64,000 nucleotides of DNA from Pseudomonas coleopterorum (GTDB lineage: Bacteria > Pseudomonadota > Gammaproteobacteria > Pseudomonadales > Pseudomonadaceae): assembly GCF_900105555.1 (NCBI RefSeq), contig NZ_FNTZ01000001.1, forward strand, positions 3,847,501 to 3,911,500, given 5' to 3'. The position numbers and the translations under genes are program-made. The notes under the pieces were generated by a model. That model was not told where the DNA came from, ran no database searches, and saw nothing but the letters and a program-made list of their open reading frames with translations. Shown one piece after another: positions 58,529-64,000 of this stretch; the stretch's first letter is position 1; each line of letters starts with the position of its first letter.

Positions 58529-58583
58529 GCTGGGCTCACGGCCGTCGTTGGTCAGCGGGCATTATGCGGCGCGCCGCGCAGGC

Positions 58584-58616
58584 AAGCAAAGCCCGCCGCG
58601 CACCTGCGCGGCGGGC
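58584..58616 (-). terminator. Terminator of quiC
   Basis: On the minus strand a perfect 11-base stem GCCCGCCGCGC / GCGCGGCGGGC with loop AGGT, followed by TTTGCTTG. It starts seven bases after the quiC stop. Confidence 0.8.
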
Positions 58617-58622
58617 ACCCGA

Positions 58623-60533
58623 TCAGAGCTTGGCGTGGCGTATGCCACCGGCGCGCGCCTTGGCCATGGCCGACAGGCGCACTGCAACGTTGGCAGCACC
58701 ATAGCCGGCATAACCGCCGCGACGCTGCAGCACTTCGAAGAAGAAGCGCTCCTCGAACGGCTCGGTATAGACATGGAACAGCTCACCGCCGTTGGCGTCA
58801 CGGTCGTACAGCACGTTGTAGTACGCCAGCTCGCTGAGGAATTCGTCGTCGAAATCGAACCGCGCGCCGAGGTCATCGTAATAGTTGAGCGGGATGTCCA
58901 GCAGCGCCACCCCGGCCTCCTTGGCCTTGCTGACGGCCGCGAAAATGTCGTCGCAATCGAAGGCGATGTGATGCACGCCCGAACCGCGATAGGTCGACAG
59001 CGCATGGGAAATCGCGGTGTTGCGGTTTTCCGAGATGTTCAGCGGCAGGCGGATCGAACTGCACTGGCTGCGCACCGCACGGCTTTTCACCAGGCCATAG
59101 GGGTCGGGCAGCACCACCTCGTCGTCGGCCTTGAAATCGAGCACGGTCTTGTAGAACAGCACCCAGCTGTCGAGGGTGTCCGGCGGAATGGCCATGGCCA
59201 TGTGGTCGATGGACTTGAGCATGCCCGGCGTCGCTGGCGATGGGCTGAGGCTGAAGTCGCTCTCGTAGATGGTCGGCCCGTCGCTGGCCTCGTCCACTAG
59301 GTAGATCAGGCTGCCATCCAGCGCCCGCACGGCCGCCAGCTGGCGCTCGTTGGGCCCGACCAGGCCGCGGAACGGCTGGGCCTTGTAGGCCACGGCGCGC
59401 TCCAGGGACTTGGCGCTGTCCTTGACCCGCAACGCGGTGGCACACAGCGATGGGCCGTGGGATTCGAAGAAGTTGTGGGCGAACGAATAGGGTTCGGCAT
59501 TGAGGATCAGGTTGATATCGCCCTGACGCAGCAGGCTGACGTTCTTGGAACGATGCTGGCCGGCCTTGGCGAAGCCCAGTTGCTGCAGCCAGTGGCTGAG
59601 CTTGGCCCCCAAGGCTTCGTCGACCGCGAATTCGAGAAATTCGATGCCTTTGTAGTCATCTGCGGGAGGCGGTGCGAAGAGGATGTCCAGGTTCGCCACC
59701 GGTGTGGCCTCCTGTTCCAGCAGCTTGCGGGTCTTCTCCTCCAGGTAGAGCAGCGAGCGCAGACCGTCAGCGGCATTGGCCCGAGGCGGCGCGGCGCGGA
59801 AGCCGTCGTTGAAGATTTCCAGCGACAACGGGCCGGTGTAGCCGGTCTTGATGATCGGTGCGAGGAAGCCCGGCAGGTCGAACTCGCCCTGCCCTGGGAA
59901 GCAGCGGAAATGCCGGCTCCATTCCAGTACGTCCATGGCCAGGATGGGCGCATCGGCCATCTGCACGAAGAAGATCTTGTCGCCGGGAATGTCGGCGATG
60001 GCGCGCGGGTCGCCCTTGAGCGACAGCGTGTGGAAACTGTCGAGCAACACACCCAGCGCAGGGTGATCGGCCTGCCGGACGATGTCCCAGACCTGCTGAT
60101 AGGTATTCACGTGGCGGCCCCACGCCAAGGCTTCATAGCCGATGCGCAAGCCACGCTTGCCGGCGCGTTCGCCCAGCTCGCGCAGATCGTCGACGAGGAT
60201 CTGCTGCTCGCCCAGCGAATCGGCGGCGGTGTTGCTGCACACCAGCACCAGGTCGGTGCCCAGTTCCTGCATCAGGTCGAACTTGTGCTCGGCGCGGTCG
60301 AAGTTGCGCGCCATGCGCGAGCGGTTGCCGCCTTCGAAGTCACGGAACGGTTGGAACAAGGTGATGGCGATGCCCAGGTCGGCGCACATCTGGCGCACTT
60401 CACGCGGACTGCCGTCGTAGTACAGCAGATCATTCTCGAAGATTTCCACGCCATCGAAGCCGGCGGCGGCAATGGCTTCGAGTTTTTCCGGCAGGGTACC
60501 GCTCAAGGATACGGTGGCGATCGAACGCTGCAT
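58623..60533 (-). CDS. quiC: 3-dehydroshikimate dehydratase fused to HPPD-like domain (QuiC1)
   Basis: 636-residue two-domain enzyme converting 3-dehydroshikimate to protocatechuate. The N-terminal TIM barrel has the metal ligands Glu134 (GYEALAWG), Asp165 (LLDSFH), Gln191 (FVQMAD) and Glu239 (SLEIFND), the numbers reported for P. putida QuiC1, plus His168 and Arg210. The C-terminal half (from about 290) is a VOC/hydroxyphenylpyruvate dioxygenase-like fold (IDHMAMAI, VHHIAFDC, FFEVLQRRGGYAGYG). ATG 60533 with GGAGC eight bases upstream; a longer reading by four codons is possible. Confidence 0.95.
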   Translation of the reverse strand: MQRSIATVSLSGTLPEKLEAIAAAGFDGVEIFENDLLYYDGSPREVRQMCADLGIAITLFQPFRDFEGGNRSRMARNFDRAEHKFDLMQELGTDLVLVCSNTAADSLGEQQILVDDLRELGERAGKRGLRIGYEALAWGRHVNTYQQVWDIVRQADHPALGVLLDSFHTLSLKGDPRAIADIPGDKIFFVQMADAPILAMDVLEWSRHFRCFPGQGEFDLPGFLAPIIKTGYTGPLSLEIFNDGFRAAPPRANAADGLRSLLYLEEKTRKLLEQEATPVANLDILFAPPPADDYKGIEFLEFAVDEALGAKLSHWLQQLGFAKAGQHRSKNVSLLRQGDINLILNAEPYSFAHNFFESHGPSLCATALRVKDSAKSLERAVAYKAQPFRGLVGPNERQLAAVRALDGSLIYLVDEASDGPTIYESDFSLSPSPATPGMLKSIDHMAMAIPPDTLDSWVLFYKTVLDFKADDEVVLPDPYGLVKSRAVRSQCSSIRLPLNISENRNTAISHALSTYRGSGVHHIAFDCDDIFAAVSKAKEAGVALLDIPLNYYDDLGARFDFDDEFLSELAYYNVLYDRDANGGELFHVYTEPFEERFFFEVLQRRGGYAGYGAANVAVRLSAMAKARAGGIRHAKL

Positions 60534-60556
60534 GGCACGCTCCAATAAGGCTCTAC

Positions 60557-60606
60557 GAAAAGGCGCTACGAGGGCTTGCGCCGAGGCCTCGACTACGCGC
60601 CTTTTC
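60557..60606. other. Long hairpin in the quiC leader
   Basis: GAAAAGGCGC and GCGCCTTTTC pair perfectly, continued by TACGAGG / CCTCG(AC)TA with a two-base bulge. In a quiC transcript the stem ends about 24 bases before the start codon. Terminator-like but without a downstream T-run. Confidence 0.5.
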
Positions 60607-60691
60607 TGCGGTTCCGCCCAGCGCCTGAGGGCAGGCAGAACCGTGATGAAAAAAGGGGGTTGTATCAGTTTGCCACTCTACCCGAGCACGT

Positions 60692-60705
60692 ACCAACTGG
60701 TTAGT
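60692..60705. promoter_or_regulatory. Operator-like motif upstream of quiC
   Basis: ACCAACTGGTTAGT, 11 of 14 identical to the site at 56565-56578, the differences all T/C. About 160 bases ahead of quiC and 385 ahead of the divergent MFS gene. Confidence 0.5.
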
Positions 60706-60883
60706 TTTGCGTGCGATTATCGACCACTTACCGTGTGCATCGATTGATTAGCCCAGGCGGTGTGCGCACCATCGGTCCCGACAGTGAAGCTGGTCGAGAC
60801 GCAGATTACAATCGACCCGGCGCAGACCGCCCGCCGTGGCGGCCAACACCCCATAAGAATTTCAAGAACTCAGGTAATCACTC

Positions 60884-60964
60884 ATGCCCATCCGATTTCA
60901 CATCAATCCCGTACCTGTGACCTTCCCCAGCGGTGTCGAAGCCAGTCAATACGCACGCGTTTGA
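60884..60964 (+). pseudogene. 26-codon reading frame, possible gene remnant or leader peptide
   Basis: ATG at 60884 opens MPIRFHINPVPVTFPSGVEA and stops at 60964, in the 556-base gap between quiC and the MFS gene. The sequence looks protein-like but I do not recognise it. It could be the start of a decayed gene or a leader peptide for the MFS transporter. Confidence 0.25.
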
Positions 60965-60994
60965 CGCCACCGAGTGCTCCCTGACGGCAATGTC

Positions 60995-61067
60995 TCTGAT
61001 ACCGTGCATGCCCTGTATCAGACTGCCTCACGCTCAGTCGAAGTTCGGCGGTGGTCGAAACCACCGC
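60995..61067. promoter_or_regulatory. Two inverted repeats in the leader of the MFS gene
   Basis: TCTGATAC (60995-61002) and GTATCAGA (61015-61022) are perfect complements 12 bases apart, operator-like. A second stem, GCGGTGGT CGAA ACCACCGC at 61048-61067, is a perfect eight-base hairpin with a tetraloop ending 22 bases before the preferred start. Confidence 0.5.
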
Positions 61068-61089
61068 GCCTGTACGGATGGTCCCAACG

Positions 61090-62424
61090 ATGACACAACC
61101 CCACAGCTCCGCCCTGCCCCACGCCCAACGAGCGCCTGAGACCAAAGTCGGCTTCAGGGACATGGTCAAGGCCGGCGCCGCCGTCGGCAAGACTCGCTGG
61201 GGCATGCTCGCCCTGGTGTTCTTCGCGACAACCTTGAACTACATCGATCGCGCCGCACTGGGCGTGATGCAGCCGATTCTGGCCAAGGAAATGAGCTGGA
61301 CGGCGATGGACTACGCCAACATCAACTTCTGGTTCCAGGTCGGCTATGCCATCGGCTTCCTGCTGCAAGGCCGCCTGATCGATCGGATCGGCGTCAAGCG
61401 TGTGTTCTTCTGTGCGGTGTTGCTCTGGAGCCTGGCCACCGGTGCCCACGGCCTGGCGACCTCGGCGGTGGGTTTCATGGTCTGCCGGTTCATCCTTGGT
61501 CTGACCGAGGCCGCCAACTACCCCGCGTGTGTGAAAACCACCCGGCTGTGGTTCCCGGCCAAGGAGCGCGCAGTGGCCACCGGCATCTTCAATGCCGGGA
61601 CCAACGTCGGCGCGCTGCTGACCCCGATGATGCTGCCGTTGATCCTCAGTGTCTGGGGCTGGCAGGCGGCGTTTCTCACCATCGCCCTGCTGGGGCTGGC
61701 CTGGGCGGTGTTCTGGGGCATCAAGTACTTCGATCCGGACCAGCATCCACGGGTCAAGGCCAGCGAGCTCGAATACATCCAGGATCAGGAAGCCCCAGAG
61801 CAACCGGGCGTGCCGTTCTGGAAGATCATGACCATGCGCGGCACCTGGGCGTTTGCCGGGGCCTTCATGATGACGGCCCCGGTGTTCTGGTTCTACCTAT
61901 ACTGGCTGCCGCCGTTCCTCAACCAGCAATACCAGTTGGGCATCAACGTCACCCAGATGGGCATCCCGCTGATCATCATCTACCTGTGTGCCGACGTCGG
62001 CAGCGTGGGCGGCGGCGTGCTGTCTTCGTTCTTGATCGGGCGCGGCATGCAACCGGTCAAGGCGCGCCTACTGTCGATGCTGGTGTTTGCCCTGGCGATC
62101 ATCAGCGTGGTGTTCGCTGCTGGCGCGGCCAACCTGTGGGTGGCGGTGGCGGCGATTTCGCTGGCCATTGCCGCGCACCAGGCGTGGACGGCGAACATCT
62201 GGAGCGTGGTGATGGACTACACGCCCAAGCACATGATGAGCACGGTGTTCGGCTTCGGCGGCATGTGCGCGGCGGTCGGCGGGATGTTCATGACCCAGGT
62301 GGTGGGTTATATCCTGACCGTGACGAACAACAACTACACGGTGTTGTTCACGATCATTCCGGCGATGTATTTCATTGCCTTGGTGTGGTTGTACCTGATG
62401 GCACCGCGCAAGGTGCCGCAGTAG
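61090..62424 (+). CDS. MFS transporter, anion:cation symporter (ACS) family
   Basis: 444-residue, 12-helix importer. NYIDRAALGVMQPILAKEM in helix 1, GRLIDRIGVKRVF (motif A), LGLTEAANYPACVKTTRLWFPAKERAVATGIFNAGTN with the ACS signature. The family takes up hexuronates, galactarate, phthalate or similar organic acids. Divergent from quiC and next to a TIM-barrel protein and an oxidoreductase, so a sugar acid or hydroaromatic acid is likely. Starts at 61078 (ATG) or 61051 (GTG) are also possible; 61090 was chosen for a GGATGG upstream. Confidence 0.85.
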   Translation: MTQPHSSALPHAQRAPETKVGFRDMVKAGAAVGKTRWGMLALVFFATTLNYIDRAALGVMQPILAKEMSWTAMDYANINFWFQVGYAIGFLLQGRLIDRIGVKRVFFCAVLLWSLATGAHGLATSAVGFMVCRFILGLTEAANYPACVKTTRLWFPAKERAVATGIFNAGTNVGALLTPMMLPLILSVWGWQAAFLTIALLGLAWAVFWGIKYFDPDQHPRVKASELEYIQDQEAPEQPGVPFWKIMTMRGTWAFAGAFMMTAPVFWFYLYWLPPFLNQQYQLGINVTQMGIPLIIIYLCADVGSVGGGVLSSFLIGRGMQPVKARLLSMLVFALAIISVVFAAGAANLWVAVAAISLAIAAHQAWTANIWSVVMDYTPKHMMSTVFGFGGMCAAVGGMFMTQVVGYILTVTNNNYTVLFTIIPAMYFIALVWLYLMAPRKVPQ

Positions 62425-62457
62425 GTTTGAGCCAGGCAGGGGTTCGCGGTGGGGCTA

Positions 62458-62553
62458 TTCGCGGGCAGAGCCCGCTCCCACAGGTGCCTCAAGTGACATT
62501 AGGGCAATCTGTGGGAGCGGGGCGGGCGGCGAGCCCTCTGCCCGCGAAGAGGC
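62458..62553. repeat. REP pair, family C
   Basis: TTCGCGGGCAGAGCCCGCTC (from 62458) and the inverted, longer copy 62510-62553 ending CCCGCGAAGAGGCC. Lies between the convergent MFS and TIM-barrel genes and may act as their joint transcript end. Confidence 0.8.
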
Positions 62554-62566
62554 CAGTAGCATCACC

Positions 62567-63382
62567 CTAGATCCCAGCCAGTAAAGCCTGGGTTTTCTCG
62601 AGGGCCATCCGGGCCCTCTCATAAGCGCTCACCCCCTGCTCCAACAGCCGCGCCGTGGGTATCTCCAGGCTCAGCGGAACATCCTCGGGCAGCGCTCGCA
62701 GCAAGCCAACCAGGTCGCAATCACCGTCTCCCGGAAAACGGCGCTCCTGGCGGGCCTGACGCAGGATCTCGGCCATGTCATCGGGGCGCGGACCGGCCAC
62801 GTCGCACAGCTGGGCATAGCGCAAGCGTTGCGGTGGCAGCATCTGCAGGTCTTCGAGTCGCGAGTTGGAGCGGTCGAAATGAAAAGCGTCGACCAGGATG
62901 CAGGCATTGTCGCGACCGGCCTTGTCGAGCATCACCCTCGCGCTGGCCAGATCCGGGCAGTCGGTCCAAGGCATGAACTCCAGGTGCGGATGGATGCCAT
63001 AGGGCCGCGCAAGGTCGCATAGCTGGGCCAGGTTGTCGCTGGCTCGCTGCACGTCTGGATCGTTACCCGCCACCAGCAATTCACTGGCACCGAACTCGGC
63101 GCCCAACGCCAGATGAGCTTCGAAATCCGCCACACGGGTCAGCGGTTTCAGCCGCAGGATTTCGATGTCCAGCACCTTGATGCCGGTATCACGCAAACGT
63201 GCAGCCGTCTGGCGTTGCAGCGCCTTGTCGCGCAGCAACGGATAGTGATGCTCCTCGACCGTGGCCGGTTCGGTGCGCAGGCCAACGTGGCTGTAGCCGG
63301 CGCGGGCAGCGACCTCGACCATCTCGGGAGGCGAAAGCTCGAGCACGGTCAAGGCGGCCAGAGACAGGATGCGGTGGGTCAT
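62567..63382 (-). CDS. Sugar-phosphate isomerase/epimerase-like TIM barrel with QuiC-type metal site
   Basis: 271-residue AP_endonuc_2 family barrel. Likely metal ligands Glu135 (HLEFMPW), Asp165 (VDAFHF), Gln191 (YAQLCD) and Glu240 (LSLEIPT) correspond to Glu134/Asp165/Gln191/Glu239 of QuiC encoded 2 kb away, and His168 and the RxFPG motif (Arg214) are shared too. It may be an isomerase/epimerase or a second dehydroshikimate dehydratase-like enzyme. It follows the oxidoreductase gene by 54 bases, so it is probably in one operon with it. Confidence 0.85.
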   Translation of the reverse strand: MTHRILSLAALTVLELSPPEMVEVAARAGYSHVGLRTEPATVEEHHYPLLRDKALQRQTAARLRDTGIKVLDIEILRLKPLTRVADFEAHLALGAEFGASELLVAGNDPDVQRASDNLAQLCDLARPYGIHPHLEFMPWTDCPDLASARVMLDKAGRDNACILVDAFHFDRSNSRLEDLQMLPPQRLRYAQLCDVAGPRPDDMAEILRQARQERRFPGDGDCDLVGLLRALPEDVPLSLEIPTARLLEQGVSAYERARMALEKTQALLAGI

Positions 63383-63436
63383 GGGCGGTTCCTTGGGGCT
63401 TGAAGGTGTCGGTCAAGGTGAGAGCGTTTCAGCCCA

Positions 63437-64000
63437 CTAACCGGCCTGGCCCAACGCGCGGGGTGCACAGGCGCGCCCGGTGCGAATCGCGTCCCCGATG
63501 GCGTCGACCAACGCCAGGGTTCGCGCAGCATCCACCACACTCACCAGCGGTTCGACCTGCCCGCGCGCGACCTCGATGAAATGCTCAAGCTGCACGCGCA
63601 ACGCTTCAGCAGGCGCGAAGGTCTCCTGCACCTGCTGCAAGGGCTCATGCCAGCCCGCGCCCGGTTCGGCGTAATGCCAACGCGTCAGTTGCGGCACGCT
63701 CAGCGCACCGGCCGTGCCTGCCAGCAGGTAGCACGGCTGATCGGCCTGACGTGGATAGACCGGGTTCTCGCCCGAGCCGAGCTCCCAGCTCCAAGGCGCG
63801 GCGACCCCATCGGAACCGGTCAAGGTGCCCAGCGCACCGTTTTCGAACTGCAGCAACACCGCCACACTGTCTTCGTTGCCGAAGCCGCGAATGCCATTGC
63901 TGCCGAAGGCCTGCACCTGGCGGACTTCGCCGCACAGGTAGCGCAGCAGATCCAGGTCATGAATCAGGTTGGTCAGCAGCATCCCTGCCCCCGGCTCGCG
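63437..64000 (-). CDS. Gfo/Idh/MocA-family oxidoreductase (5' end outside window)
   Basis: C-terminal 187 residues of an NAD(P)-dependent dehydrogenase; the nucleotide-binding N-terminus lies beyond the right edge. The family signature GAGMLLTNLIHDLDLLRYLCGE with the catalytic His-Asp pair is present, followed by the Gfo/Idh beta-sheet domain (VAVLLQFENGALGTLTGSD) and a C-terminal helix VVDAARTLALVDAIGDAIRTG. Relatives oxidise inositols, sugars or hydroaromatic acids such as quinate/shikimate. Confidence 0.88.
   Translation of the reverse strand, partial: REPGAGMLLTNLIHDLDLLRYLCGEVRQVQAFGSNGIRGFGNEDSVAVLLQFENGALGTLTGSDGVAAPWSWELGSGENPVYPRQADQPCYLLAGTAGALSVPQLTRWHYAEPGAGWHEPLQQVQETFAPAEALRVQLEHFIEVARGQVEPLVSVVDAARTLALVDAIGDAIRTGRACAPRALGQAG

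Noticed and set aside
58566..58577. GCGGCGCGCCGC palindrome as a tetR autoregulatory operator
   Set aside because: A GC-only 12-mer palindrome is easily met by chance at this base composition and resembles neither proposed operator.

Overview
The window is a typical high-GC Pseudomonas chromosome segment, most likely from the P. putida/P. fluorescens side of the genus. Three things point there: the gene order (ribF-ileS-lspA-fkpB-ispH, rplU-rpmA-obg-proB, ettA / GGDEF-EAL protein / glyA, cstA-ybdD-GTPase, a PA4608-like PilZ protein, radA, mscL); a fused 3-dehydroshikimate dehydratase/HPPD-like protein whose metal ligands fall at the residue numbers of P. putida QuiC1; and dense REP-type palindromic repeats. 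I see no rRNA, tRNA, prophage, insertion sequence or CRISPR array.

Layout. 1-5.4 kb: type IV pilus minor-pilin operon (fimU-pilV-pilW-pilX-pilY1, leftward, genes chained by overlaps; pilY1 runs off the left edge) with fimT on the opposite strand. 5.4-18.5 kb: housekeeping block: isoprenoid (ispH, ispB), lipoprotein (lspA), flavin (ribF), translation (ileS, rpsT, rplU, rpmA, obg), peptidoglycan (murJ) and proline (proB) genes. 18.6-27.3 kb: small conserved Pseudomonas genes, including one behind a Fur-box-like palindrome, an unusual Lon-like protease, and two exported proteins of unknown role. 27.3-44 kb: ettA, a large membrane GGDEF-EAL protein (probable morA), glyA, the cstA carbon-starvation transporter trio, a c-di-GMP-binding PilZ protein (probable mapZ), an exported M20 peptidase, radA, mscL and a ferredoxin-NADP reductase. 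44-54.9 kb: rlmG, the cyanide-insensitive oxidase cioAB with a 53-residue DUF2474 gene and an upstream Anr-type box, a three-subunit molybdenum aldehyde oxidoreductase (pao-type), a purine permease and trmA. 55-64 kb: an accessory catabolic region: two MFS transporters, a quinate/shikimate dehydrogenase paralogue, a TetR regulator, QuiC, a stand-alone TIM-barrel protein with the QuiC metal-site pattern, and a truncated Gfo/Idh/MocA oxidoreductase.

How the genes work together. Pili (fim/pil), the GGDEF-EAL enzyme and the PilZ receptor link to surface motility and c-di-GMP. The right-hand region looks like uptake and breakdown of quinate/shikimate-type hydroaromatics towards protocatechuate, plus a polyol- or sugar-acid-like module. 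A 14-base near-palindrome shared by the promoter regions of the dehydrogenase and quiC is a candidate operator for the TetR regulator. I do not see a clearly new defence or mobile system. The most interesting leads are regulatory (shared operator, GC-rich discriminators, structured leaders, a terminator directly before proB), the QuiC-like stand-alone barrel, and the altered calcium loop of PilY1.
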